Assembly (NCBI GenBank): GCA_031553685.1
Contig: JAVBLE010000050.1
Location: 1 to 63,478, forward strand
Reading direction: 5' to 3'
DNA from: JAFGVL01 sp031553685
Lineage (GTDB): Bacteria > Bacteroidota > Bacteroidia > Bacteroidales > Paludibacteraceae
Length of the DNA: 63,478 nucleotides
Positions 27,643 to 35,974 of this stretch are shown in pieces (the stretch's first letter is position 1; each line of letters starts with the position of its first letter). A program made the position numbers and the translations under genes. Under the pieces are notes generated by a model. It was given only the letters and a program-made list of their open reading frames with translations. It was not told the DNA's origin and searched no databases.

Positions 27643-28104
27643 ATGGACGAACAAAAAAAAGAACTCGTAGTGGTTGCGCTCGAAAACGGTACGGTGATTG
27701 ACCATATCCCAACCGACAAACTGTTTCAGGTAGTTTCTATCTTGAAGTTAGATGCAATTGATAGCCAGCTTACCATTGGTAATAATTTATATAGCAGCAA
27801 ACTGGGCAAAAAAGGTATTCTGAAAATCACTGATAAGTTTTTTGATCTTAAAGAAATTAATAAAATCGCTTTGATTGCTCCGTATGCCAAATTGAATATT
27901 GTAAAAAACTACGAAGTAATTGAGAAAAAATCGCTCGAATTGCCTGACGAAATTACCGAAATAGTAAAATGTATCAATCCTAAATGTGTAACTAACAACG
28001 AACCTGTCAAAACGCGCTTTCATGTGACAGATAAATATGATGTGGCGATTAAGTGCCATTACTGCGAACGGGTGATTAAGCAGGAGGATATAAAAATACA
28101 GTAA
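27643..28104 (+). CDS. pyrI: Aspartate carbamoyltransferase regulatory subunit (PyrI)
   Basis: A 153-residue regulatory chain. An N-terminal nucleotide-binding domain is followed by a zinc domain with the four cysteines CINPKC and CHYC near residues 107-140. PyrI binds ATP or CTP and transmits allosteric control to PyrB. It is directly downstream of pyrB and certainly co-transcribed. Confidence 0.96.
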   Translation: MDEQKKELVVVALENGTVIDHIPTDKLFQVVSILKLDAIDSQLTIGNNLYSSKLGKKGILKITDKFFDLKEINKIALIAPYAKLNIVKNYEVIEKKSLELPDEITEIVKCINPKCVTNNEPVKTRFHVTDKYDVAIKCHYCERVIKQEDIKIQ

Positions 28105-28130
28105 AGCCCCCTAATCCCCCAAAGGGGGAC
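28104..28130. repeat. GC-rich palindromic repeat, intergenic copy
   Basis: AAGCCCCCTAATCCCCCAAA followed by GGGGG, an imperfect palindrome directly after the pyrI stop. It belongs to the same family as the inverted copy inside the next gene and the copies at 54.8, 57.8, 58.8, 59.7 and 60.5 kb. Confidence 0.65.
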
Positions 28131-28159
28131 TGGTGCTTAAAAGAAAATCAGTATAATAA

Positions 28160-28801
28160 ATGTCTGAGCAAAAGAAAAATAAAGAAATAAAAAATACAGC
28201 TATTCAAAGCCCCCCTTTTGGGGGTTGGGGGGCTAAAATAAACTGGAAACCCGGCACATTAGTTTATCCCGTTCCCGCAGTAATGGTTACGGTAGGAGCT
28301 ACTCCCGACGAATACAATATAATCACCATCGCCTGGGTAGGAACTGTTTGTTCTGATCCGGCAATGTGCTACATTTCGGTGCGAAAAAGCCGTCATTCGC
28401 ACGAAATTCTGATGAAAAACCGTGAGTTTGTTATCAATCTTACCAATGAAGAGTTAGCATATGCCACCGATTGGTGCGGCGTGAAAAGTGGCAAGAATGT
28501 AAATAAGTTTGAGGAAATGAAACTCACTCCTCAACCGGCAACAATCGTAAAAGCGCCAATCATTGCCGAATCGCCTTTGAGTATTGAATGCAGAGTAACG
28601 CAAGTATTGGAACTCGGCACACACGATATGTTCATCGCCGAAGTAGTGAATATCCAAGCCGACGAACGATTTATCGACCCGGCAACCGATCGCTTTAAAC
28701 TGGAAGAGGCAAAACTAATAGCCTATTCGCACGGACATTATTACAAGCTGGGCGAAGAAATCGGTAAATTTGGCTGGACGGTACAGAAGAAAAAGAAATA
28801 A
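28160..28801 (+). CDS. Flavin reductase-family protein with repeat-derived N-terminus
   Basis: A 213-residue FMN-binding flavin reductase-like protein (split-barrel fold). The core LVYPVPAVMVTVGATPDEYN; IAWVGTVCSDPAMCYISVRK; FVINLTNEELAYATDWCG is typical. Relatives usually begin a few residues before the NWKPGTL motif. Here about 27 extra residues precede it, including SPPFGGWGAK, which is the translation of a GC-rich repeat. The repeat seems to have replaced the original start region, and translation now begins upstream. Physiological substrate unknown. Confidence 0.85.
   Translation: MSEQKKNKEIKNTAIQSPPFGGWGAKINWKPGTLVYPVPAVMVTVGATPDEYNIITIAWVGTVCSDPAMCYISVRKSRHSHEILMKNREFVINLTNEELAYATDWCGVKSGKNVNKFEEMKLTPQPATIVKAPIIAESPLSIECRVTQVLELGTHDMFIAEVVNIQADERFIDPATDRFKLEEAKLIAYSHGHYYKLGEEIGKFGWTVQKKKK
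28208..28234. repeat. GC-rich palindromic repeat inside coding sequence
   Basis: An inverted-orientation copy of the 28104 repeat (runs of C, TTTT, then runs of G), in frame at the 5 prime end of the flavin reductase gene and encoding SPPFGGWG. Confidence 0.7.
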
Positions 28802-28804
28802 TTT

Positions 28805-28903
28805 ACCGTTACTTTGGAACAAAAAACAATGAATTATACCGTCGCTTTGAAACAAAAAATAGCAAATTATACCGTTACTTTAAAACGAAAACATTACATT
28901 TGC
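28805..28903 (+). repeat. Three 33-bp tandem repeats, probable operator
   Basis: Three units starting ACCGTTACTTTGGAAC, ACCGTCGCTTTGAAAC and ACCGTTACTTTAAAAC begin at 28805, 28838 and 28871, exactly 33 bases apart (about three helical turns). The third runs into the promoter -7 box. Such placement suggests a multi-site binding region controlling the ATPase gene. Confidence 0.7.
28895..28902 (+). promoter_or_regulatory. Promoter -7 box of DUF4143 ATPase gene
   Basis: TACATTTG within the end of the third 33-bp repeat, 26 bases before the start codon. Confidence 0.55.
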
Positions 28904-28928
28904 ACTGAAAATCAATAAATTTTCAATT

Positions 28929-30266
28929 ATGTTTCAACGAAGCGTTTTAGAGAACTTAGACAAATGGTCGAAAAAGACCAACCGAAAACCGCTCATTTTA
29001 CGCGGAATGAGGCAAGTGGGCAAAACGACACTTGTAGAGATTTTTGCCCGCCAATTTGAGAGTTATCTCTATTTAAATCTTGAAAACAATCGAGCTAAAC
29101 AGTTGTTCGACAGTAACTATACGATGGACGAATTGCTTACAGCCATTTCGTTGTATTGTAACAAACCTCGTGTGCCAAACCGAACTTTGCTTTTTATCGA
29201 CGAAATTCAAAACTCGCCGGCGGCAGTGGCGCGATTGCGTTATTTTTTCGAAGAAATGCCTGATATTTATGTAATAGCGGCAGGTTCGTTGCTCGAAAGT
29301 TTGATTGATATACACATTTCGTTTCCTGTGGGGCGAGTAGAATATATGGCAGTCCGACCCTGTTCGTTTTCTGAATTTTTGGGAGCAATTGGCGAAACAG
29401 AACTTGAAAAAGTTCTGAAAAACAATGCAATACCAACAGTAATTCATGACAAAACGATGTCGTTATTCAATACCTATACACTGATAGGCGGTATGCCCGA
29501 AGTGGTAGCACATTATGCTGAGCACAAAGATTTAGTTTCTATAAATGACATCTATGAAACACTTCTTGCCGGTTATCGCGATGATGTAGAGAAATATGCC
29601 CGCAATGAGTCGATGAAAAATGTGATACGCTATATTTTACAAGAAGGCTGGCAATTTGCGGCGCAGCGTATTTCATTGGGCAGTTTTGCCGGCTCATCGT
29701 ACAAGGCTCGCGAGATGGGCGAAGCTTTTCGGACACTCGAAAAAACCATGTTGCTGGAGCTGGTGTATCCCACAACCGATTACGCCCTACCTGCCGCAGC
29801 AGACCAAAACCGGGCGCCAAAGTTAATTTGGAGTGACACAGGATTGGTAAATTATGCCTCTAAAATACAAAGAGAAGTATTTGATGCAAAAGACATTACA
29901 GACTCTTGGCGTGGTTGCACGGCCGAACAAATTGTGGCACAAGAACTGCTGGCAATGGACTATCGTGTGTCGAACAAACGCAATTTCTGGGTACGCAACA
30001 AAAAAGGCTCTGAAGCCGAAGTCGATTTTATATTACACCACGAAAGCCGCCTTGTGCCCATCGAAGTAAAATCGGGACATAACGCCAAACTGAAATCGCT
30101 TCATCTTTTTATGGAAAACACAAATCATCGAACGGCAGTTCGGGTATGGTCGAAGCCGTTTTCGGTCGATAAAGTAACCACACAAAACGGTAAAGAGTTT
30201 TCGCTCTATAATATTCCGTTTTATTATGTTGGGCAACTAAGCAATATGCTGAAAATTGAGGAATAA
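28929..30266 (+). CDS. AAA ATPase with DUF4143 domain
   Basis: A 445-residue ATP-binding protein. The N-terminal AAA_14 domain has Walker A GMRQVGKTTL near residues 26-35 and Walker B LLFIDEIQN. The C-terminal DUF4143 domain includes a restriction-endonuclease-like part (EAEVDFILHH; VPIEVKSG). The family is abundant in Bacteroidetes and often sits alone. Its biological role is unknown, with defence or regulatory roles proposed. The 33-bp direct repeats before the gene suggest autoregulation. Confidence 0.92.
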   Translation: MFQRSVLENLDKWSKKTNRKPLILRGMRQVGKTTLVEIFARQFESYLYLNLENNRAKQLFDSNYTMDELLTAISLYCNKPRVPNRTLLFIDEIQNSPAAVARLRYFFEEMPDIYVIAAGSLLESLIDIHISFPVGRVEYMAVRPCSFSEFLGAIGETELEKVLKNNAIPTVIHDKTMSLFNTYTLIGGMPEVVAHYAEHKDLVSINDIYETLLAGYRDDVEKYARNESMKNVIRYILQEGWQFAAQRISLGSFAGSSYKAREMGEAFRTLEKTMLLELVYPTTDYALPAAADQNRAPKLIWSDTGLVNYASKIQREVFDAKDITDSWRGCTAEQIVAQELLAMDYRVSNKRNFWVRNKKGSEAEVDFILHHESRLVPIEVKSGHNAKLKSLHLFMENTNHRTAVRVWSKPFSVDKVTTQNGKEFSLYNIPFYYVGQLSNMLKIEE

Positions 30267-30322
30267 AAACAAAAAGATTATCTTTGAAATAAAAGATAAA
30301 ATAATAGCTTTTAAGTACATGA

Positions 30323-30525
30323 CTGAAATTAGTTTATATTAAAAGACAAATCCATAGGAACCAAAGGTTAGTGACCGAAGGGAACTAATTGAACATTTAT
30401 AGAAATGCATACAAACAAACGGCTACGACTCCTACGGAGTTGAACTTCTTATCACAATTATATTAACTATAAACATTTGAACCCGCCGGGTTCAATCTTA
30501 CTTGAATAATATAAACTAATTTCAG
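30323..30525. mobile_element. MITE-like element with 18-bp perfect terminal inverted repeats
   Basis: The ends CTGAAATTAGTTTATATT (30323-30340) and its exact reverse complement (30508-30525) bound 203 bases that contain a perfect 19-bp palindrome (TTGAACCCGCCGGGTTCAA, 30477-30495) and a smaller hairpin (30427-30439). No coding potential, and no clear target duplication. The whole non-coding stretch 30267-30585 holds nothing else. Confidence 0.55.
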
Positions 30526-30585
30526 CCTTGCACTTATATGCAAAAAGATGATTTTAAGACCAAAATAATAGCTGTTAATGATTTT

Positions 30586-31461
30586 ATGTTTCGTCTATTT
30601 TACATTTACATAGGATTGTTTTTCTTGTTTTTAGTTTCTTGTGCAAAAACACAAGCGACTAAATCTCAAACTGTTGAAACAGTAGATTCTACTGCTGTTG
30701 CCCGGAATTATGATTATTCCGAAAAAGAAAAAGCACCAGAAGAAATTGCACAAGAAAAGATTTTGCAGAAAAGAATTGACAGTGTGTGCATTGCTGTACG
30801 AAACTCCGAAAGATTGAGCATACCTGAAAGAGCCAAAGCATTGGATGGATTTTTCACTGTATCTACTTGTTGGGAATCTTATGATATAGATAGAGATTCA
30901 TTGCTAACTGTTGCGCTTTCTTCGTTAGTGATGAGTCCGGATATTGTAAAATATGATTTATCTAAAATTTTTACGAATAATAATTTTGAAATAACACATT
31001 CCGAAGATAATCGTTTGTGGGCTTTCACTTGGAGTTGCGATTGTGCAATTACTGGATTTAATGTAATAAGTTTCCTTTGCTGGCGCGATAAAAACAATAA
31101 ACCACAAGGTTATTTGACTTATTTTGACGAAGATAATGGAGCTTTGGGTTATGGAACATATATTCAAACAAAATTGCGTAGTAAGAAAAATTTGTATTTA
31201 ATACGGCGAGATGTCGAAAATGTTGCCGTTGTGGAGTTAACCGATAAGGGGATCAATCCCAATTATCCTGCATTCAAGACAGCGAAAGGATACAGTAATT
31301 CATTTTATGTCGATCATCGAGATAGTTTTTGGTGGGAATTTGACGAAAGCGCACAAAAATTGCAGATATTTCAAGGAGCTGATGGAGGTGAAATTAGAAC
31401 TATTTTTAAGTTTAATGGGAAAGAATTTGTAAAGGCATTTGAGCGGAAAGAAGAAAATTAA
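30586..31461 (+). CDS. Hypothetical lipoprotein
   Basis: A 291-residue protein. I choose the ATG at 30586 because it gives a clean lipoprotein signal (MFRLFYIYIGLFFLFLVSC) with the lipobox Cys at residue 19; an upstream ATG 16 codons earlier adds charged residues. The mature part is acidic and beta-rich with several Trp and Cys (TFSTCW; TWSCDCAITGF). No domain recognised. It follows the MITE-like element, and no promoter of its own is obvious. Confidence 0.6.
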   Translation: MFRLFYIYIGLFFLFLVSCAKTQATKSQTVETVDSTAVARNYDYSEKEKAPEEIAQEKILQKRIDSVCIAVRNSERLSIPERAKALDGFFTVSTCWESYDIDRDSLLTVALSSLVMSPDIVKYDLSKIFTNNNFEITHSEDNRLWAFTWSCDCAITGFNVISFLCWRDKNNKPQGYLTYFDEDNGALGYGTYIQTKLRSKKNLYLIRRDVENVAVVELTDKGINPNYPAFKTAKGYSNSFYVDHRDSFWWEFDESAQKLQIFQGADGGEIRTIFKFNGKEFVKAFERKEEN

Positions 31462-31605
31462 ACATTTTTGTTTGAAACATTTTTGTTTGATGAGATTAAA
31501 TTATTTGGATTTGCTAAAAAAGTATCGATTTATGTGTATTCGTTATTGCAGGCTTGCCCCTGTAATCTCTATTGTTTTAGGTAGATGCTGAAATAAATTC
31601 AGCAT
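31461..31605. repeat. 15-bp tandem duplication and dispersed palindrome
   Basis: AACATTTTTGTTTGA occurs twice in tandem (31461-31475 and 31476-31490). Downstream, ATGCTGAA and TTCAGCAT (31585-31605) form an 8-bp palindrome of a type dispersed in many Bacteroidetes intergenic regions. Confidence 0.5.
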
Positions 31606-31694
31606 GACGAAAATCTCAAAATCTATCTATAATTACTAATCCCCCAAAAAGTAAAGAACAACAAAACTCATATTCAACCTGTCAATTTCATATT

Positions 31695-32723
31695 ATGAAG
31701 AATATATTACTAAAAATAAGTGTAAGTATCATTTCTATGCATTCAGTTGCCGTTTGTTTTGCTCAACCTGAAACATATTCTTTTATTTGGAATGGCTATA
31801 TGCAAGAATCAAGAAATATTGAAAAGACGGCTAATAAACAAGCAATGAATATTTCAAAGACAGAATATTTCTATGATTCAAACAATATTTCTTCTATGTA
31901 CTCGAAGTATGACTTTTACACAAAAGTGAAGAAAAAAAATATTCTTTATACCAACATGCCGAATTATGAATCGGTAGATTTTTTACCGAATTCAACAGCA
32001 ATTGTAAAAGATACTCTTTTGAACAATGAGTTGGTGGTTACTTCTAATCGTTTTGGATTAAAAAACGAACATCAACCATCGCAATCGATTTATTATGTGT
32101 GGAAGCAAAGCAAATGGCTGCCACAAACGAAGCACGAGTATCAAATTGATACAATAGCTAACTCAAAAACAGACACGGAATATAGATGGAGTGCGGAAAA
32201 TTCGACTTGGACAGCAAAAGAACGACGCATTAGTTCCTACCCTGCGGTCAAAGATACAGCTCAATCTGTAGCCACATTCAAATATGATGGAAGTAATTTT
32301 GTGTTGAAAGGCACGAAAGAAATAACTTATGAAAACGGACGAAAGAAAGAAGAAAAAAGAACTGCATATAATTCGGATTTATCAATAAAAAGTCAATCTA
32401 AAACAGTTTATTATCACGACGACCCATCGGGTTATACAGCTTCGCAGCAATTTAAACTTAACCTTGCTACAAATGAATGGGAAACGCAAGGAGAAAAAAA
32501 GATACATCAAAGCAAGCGTTCTAAAGAAAGAGAAAAGTTAGCCGAAGAACAACAGCAAAAAGCAGAACTTTGGGCAGAAAAAAATGGCTATGAATTGGAA
32601 ACAGGCAGTCGTGCATTAACACGAACTCCTTCGGCTGGCAACAAAAAAATATTGCGAGAAGAAATGGTTTTTGATCCGGCGACAAATAAATGGAGACAGT
32701 TAAGAATTGTATCTGATAAATAA
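31695..32723 (+). CDS. Exported hypothetical protein with tyrosine-rich repeats
   Basis: A 342-residue protein with a signal peptide (ending VAVCFAQ). Irregular repeats follow, of the type Y-x-(D/N)-...-W built around strand pairs (YVWKQSKWLPQTKHEY; YRWSAENSTWTAKERR; FKLNLATNEWETQGEK; VFDPATNKWRQLR), reminiscent of DUF3836-type repeats found in Bacteroidetes. A charged coiled-coil stretch lies near residues 270-300. Function unknown. It precedes glyA by 28 bases. Confidence 0.6.
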   Translation: MKNILLKISVSIISMHSVAVCFAQPETYSFIWNGYMQESRNIEKTANKQAMNISKTEYFYDSNNISSMYSKYDFYTKVKKKNILYTNMPNYESVDFLPNSTAIVKDTLLNNELVVTSNRFGLKNEHQPSQSIYYVWKQSKWLPQTKHEYQIDTIANSKTDTEYRWSAENSTWTAKERRISSYPAVKDTAQSVATFKYDGSNFVLKGTKEITYENGRKKEEKRTAYNSDLSIKSQSKTVYYHDDPSGYTASQQFKLNLATNEWETQGEKKIHQSKRSKEREKLAEEQQQKAELWAEKNGYELETGSRALTRTPSAGNKKILREEMVFDPATNKWRQLRIVSDK

Positions 32724-32751
32724 AATTTCAAAAATAAATTCATAAAAACAA

Positions 32752-34032
32752 ATGAAACGAGACAATCAAATTTTCGAAATCATCGAAAAAGAAAAACAAC
32801 GCCAGCTGCATGGCATTGAATTAATTGCGTCAGAAAACTTTGTAAGCGAGCAAGTAATGGAAGCTATGGGCTCGGTGCTTACCAATAAATATGCCGAAGG
32901 TTATCCGGGCAAGCGCTACTACGGCGGTTGCGAAGTGGTTGACCAAAGCGAGCAACTGGCTATCGACCGCTTGTGCAAAATCTTTGATGCCGAGTGGGCA
33001 AATGTGCAACCACACTCGGGCGCACAGGCTAATATGGCTGTGTTTTTGGCGTGCCTTAATCCGGGCGATAAATTTCTTGGGTTGAACCTTTCGCATGGCG
33101 GACACCTTTCGCACGGTTCGCCGGTAAACTTCTCTGGCTTGGTTTACAAGGCTTTGGAATACAATGTGAGCGAAGAAAGCGGTCGTGTGGATTATGACCA
33201 AATGGAAGCGGTGGCGTTGGCGGAAAAACCAAAATTGATTGTTGCCGGAGCGTCGGCGTATTCGCGCGAGTGGGATTATGCCCGTATGCGTGCGTTGGCT
33301 GATAAAATCGGAGCTATTTTTATGGTCGATATGGCGCACCCAGCCGGATTAATCGCTGCCGGATTGTTGGAAAATCCTGTAAAACATGCACATATTGTAA
33401 CTTCTACAACTCACAAAACACTTCGCGGTCCTCGTGGTGGTATTATTTTGATGAGCAAAGATTTCCCGAACCCTTGGGGGAAAACTACTCCGAAAGGCGA
33501 AATCCGCATGATGTCGGCGTTGTTGGATTCGGCTGTGTTTCCGGGTGTACAAGGCGGACCGTTGGAACATGTGATTGCAGCCAAAGCCGTTTCGTTTGGC
33601 GAAGCATTGCAACCGGAATACAAAGAATATCAAACGCAAGTGCAAAAGAATGCGGCAGCGATGGCAAAAGCATTTATGGATAAAGGATACAAAATTATTT
33701 CGGGCGGAACGGACAACCACTCGATGTTAGTTGACCTTCGCACCAAATTCCCTGATTTAACAGGAAAAGCGGCTGAAAAAGCTCTTGTTGCTGCCGATAT
33801 CACCACTAATAAAAACATGGTGCCGTTTGACAGCCGTTCGCCATTCCTGACTTCGGGACTTCGCTTTGGTACGCCGGCTATCACTACGCGTGGCGCGAAA
33901 GAAAATTTGATGGTCGAAATCGTTGACATGATTGACACTGTGCTTTCAAATTATGAAGACGAAAAGGTAATCGCTTCGGTTCGCGCTAAAGTGAATGAAA
34001 CGATGAAGAGTTATCCGCTTTTTGCTTGGTAG
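32752..34032 (+). CDS. glyA: Serine hydroxymethyltransferase (GlyA)
   Basis: A 426-residue PLP enzyme that interconverts serine and glycine and supplies one-carbon units. Signatures include IASENFVSEQVMEAMGSVLT, NKYAEGYPGKRYYGG, and the PLP lysine in TTTHKTLRGPRGG near residue 222. Length and ends match the family. The bases after the stop form a large inverted repeat that may act in termination. Confidence 0.97.
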   Translation: MKRDNQIFEIIEKEKQRQLHGIELIASENFVSEQVMEAMGSVLTNKYAEGYPGKRYYGGCEVVDQSEQLAIDRLCKIFDAEWANVQPHSGAQANMAVFLACLNPGDKFLGLNLSHGGHLSHGSPVNFSGLVYKALEYNVSEESGRVDYDQMEAVALAEKPKLIVAGASAYSREWDYARMRALADKIGAIFMVDMAHPAGLIAAGLLENPVKHAHIVTSTTHKTLRGPRGGIILMSKDFPNPWGKTTPKGEIRMMSALLDSAVFPGVQGGPLEHVIAAKAVSFGEALQPEYKEYQTQVQKNAAAMAKAFMDKGYKIISGGTDNHSMLVDLRTKFPDLTGKAAEKALVAADITTNKNMVPFDSRSPFLTSGLRFGTPAITTRGAKENLMVEIVDMIDTVLSNYEDEKVIASVRAKVNETMKSYPLFAW

Positions 34033-34040
34033 GAAATAGA

Positions 34041-34109
34041 ACACGGATTACACAGAAGTCACAGATTTTTAATAGAATAGAAATCTGTGAAACTCTGTGT
34101 AATCTGCGT
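34041..34109. repeat. Large imperfect inverted repeat
   Basis: The stretches 34041-34068 and 34081-34109 are near-perfect reverse complements (shared core GGATTACACAGA and CACAGATTT), separated by 12 bases. It is of a widespread Bacteroidetes intergenic repeat type and could terminate glyA transcription. Confidence 0.6.
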
Positions 34110-34127
34110 TTTCTGTGTTCATAAAAT

Positions 34128-35111
34128 ATGATAGAAAAAATCCTCGAACTAAACGAACTAATCGATCCGGTTGTGTTTTACGGCATTAATAATGCCAATA
34201 TGCAACTGATTAAAACCCTGTGTCCGAAACTCAAAATCATGGCACGAGGTAATATTATTAAAGTGCTGGGCGATGCCGAAGATGTGCTTCGTTTTGAAGA
34301 AGCTTTTAGTACGCTCGAAAGTTATTGCATTGAATTTAACCAACTTACTGAGCCGATAATTATAGATATTATCAAAGGCAAAGCTCCCAAAGAAGCAAAA
34401 GTTGATAATTTGATCTTACATGGAATCAATGGTAAACCGATTGTTGCCCGCACACCCAACCAACAACGATTGGTGGATGAATTTACCAAAAACGATTTGC
34501 TTTTCGCCATTGGTCCCGCAGGTTCGGGAAAAACTTATACAGCAATTGCATTAGCCGTTCGTGCACTGAAAAACAAACAGATAAAAAAAATTATCCTTTC
34601 GCGTCCGGCGGTGGAAGCGGGCGAAAAACTCGGTTTCCTGCCCGGCGATATGAAGGAAAAAATAGACCCATACTTGCAACCTCTTTATGATGCGCTGCAA
34701 GATATGATTCCGGCTGCTAAGCTGAAAGAATATTTGGAACAGGGAACCGTACAGATTGCGCCGCTTGCCTTTATGCGTGGACGCACATTGAGTGATGCGG
34801 TTGTTATTTTAGACGAAGCGCAAAATACTACCACGCAGCAAATAAAAATGTTTCTTACTCGCCTCGGAATCAATGCCAAGATGATTATTACAGGCGATAT
34901 TACACAAATTGATTTGCCCATTTCACAAAAATCCGGATTGATCGAATCGCTTTCTGTTCTGAAAGGAATCAAAGGCATTTCTAAAATTGAATTCGATGTA
35001 AATGATATTGTACGCCATAAATTGGTGCAAAAAATTGTGGAGGCGTACGATAAATTCGACAAAAGACGGAAAGAGGAAAAGATTGCAAAATCGGAACAGT
35101 TCAAAGAATAA
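34128..35111 (+). CDS. phoH: PhoH-family ATPase
   Basis: A 327-residue PhoH-like protein with an N-terminal KH-like region (residues 20-100) and a P-loop ATPase domain with Walker A GPAGSGKT (residues 128-135) and Walker B VVILDEAQN. PhoH proteins are RNA-linked ATPases, often near ribosome maturation genes. Two acetyltransferase genes follow within a few bases, suggesting one transcript. Confidence 0.93.
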   Translation: MIEKILELNELIDPVVFYGINNANMQLIKTLCPKLKIMARGNIIKVLGDAEDVLRFEEAFSTLESYCIEFNQLTEPIIIDIIKGKAPKEAKVDNLILHGINGKPIVARTPNQQRLVDEFTKNDLLFAIGPAGSGKTYTAIALAVRALKNKQIKKIILSRPAVEAGEKLGFLPGDMKEKIDPYLQPLYDALQDMIPAAKLKEYLEQGTVQIAPLAFMRGRTLSDAVVILDEAQNTTTQQIKMFLTRLGINAKMIITGDITQIDLPISQKSGLIESLSVLKGIKGISKIEFDVNDIVRHKLVQKIVEAYDKFDKRRKEEKIAKSEQFKE

Positions 35112-35115
35112 CAGC

Positions 35116-35565
35116 ATGTTTCGCAATATAACTCAATCAGACAAAGAGGTTTTCCTTACCATGGCGCAAGAGTTTTATGCTTCTCCTGCCGTGATGCACA
35201 AAATTGATCCCAATCATTTTGTTACAACCTTTGATGCTGCGATAAATAAGAATCCATATTTTCGTGTGTTAATGATTGAGTCTGAAAATCATGTTATTGG
35301 ATATGCAGTTTTGTCATTCACTTATTCAAACGAAGCTGGAGGAATGGTTGTGCTTATTGAAGAAGTATATGTAGATAAAGCACACAGAAGCAAAGGAATA
35401 GGGACAAAATTATTAACTTTTGTAGAAAAAGAATATCCTACCTTTAAGCGTTTCAGGCTGGAAGTTACCAAAGATAATCTGCGAGCCATTGATTTATACA
35501 AAAAGCAAGGCTACCAAATGCTTGATTATGTGCAAATGATAAAAGATGTTGAATCTTACTTATAA
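35116..35565 (+). CDS. GNAT-family N-acetyltransferase
   Basis: A 149-residue GNAT protein. The start is the ATG giving MFRNITQSDKEVFLTMAQ, 4 bases after phoH; earlier in-frame starts would lie inside phoH. Acetyl-CoA-binding motif A is VLIEEVYVDKAHRSKGIG, and the C-terminal motif is RLEVTKDNLRAIDLYKKQG. Target substrate unknown. Confidence 0.85.
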   Translation: MFRNITQSDKEVFLTMAQEFYASPAVMHKIDPNHFVTTFDAAINKNPYFRVLMIESENHVIGYAVLSFTYSNEAGGMVVLIEEVYVDKAHRSKGIGTKLLTFVEKEYPTFKRFRLEVTKDNLRAIDLYKKQGYQMLDYVQMIKDVESYL

Positions 35566-35971
35566 ATATGATTGTGAGGGCATTTCGTTCTCAACTGTTG
35601 CCAATATACTTGCTGTGGTTGGAATGAATTATAATACGGAAATACTTACAGAAAAGAAATTTCGTAACAGCACTCATGTTGTTTTTGTGTTTGATGATGA
35701 CCGTTTGATTGCCTTTGCGCGCGCTATCAGCGATGGCGTTTGCCAGGCGACGGTGTACGATGTAGCTGTACACCCTGATTTTCAAGGTAAAGGAATTGGC
35801 AAAACGCTGATTGAAAAACTGAAAGAGAAATTGTCAGGCTTCAATATTATATTGTATGCCGCACCCGGAAAAGAAGATTTTTACCGCAAATTGGGTTTTA
35901 GCCGGATGCTTACCGGAATGGCTTTGTTTCCTGATGAGGAAATGAGGCGGGAAAGAGGATTTATTGAATAA
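35546..35971 (+). CDS. GNAT-family N-acetyltransferase
   Basis: A 141-residue GNAT protein overlapping the end of the previous acetyltransferase by 20 bases, so translation is coupled. Motif A reads YDVAVHPDFQGKGIGKTLIE, followed by YAAPGKEDFYRKLGFSRM. This short subfamily is usually annotated as a general acetyltransferase of unknown target. Confidence 0.85.
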   Translation: MLNLTYKYDCEGISFSTVANILAVVGMNYNTEILTEKKFRNSTHVVFVFDDDRLIAFARAISDGVCQATVYDVAVHPDFQGKGIGKTLIEKLKEKLSGFNIILYAAPGKEDFYRKLGFSRMLTGMALFPDEEMRRERGFIE

Positions 35972-35974
35972 ATT

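Noticed and set aside
28805..28903. Possible mini CRISPR (three units)
   Set aside because: The units are contiguous with no unique spacers, there are no cas genes, and the third unit overlaps a promoter.
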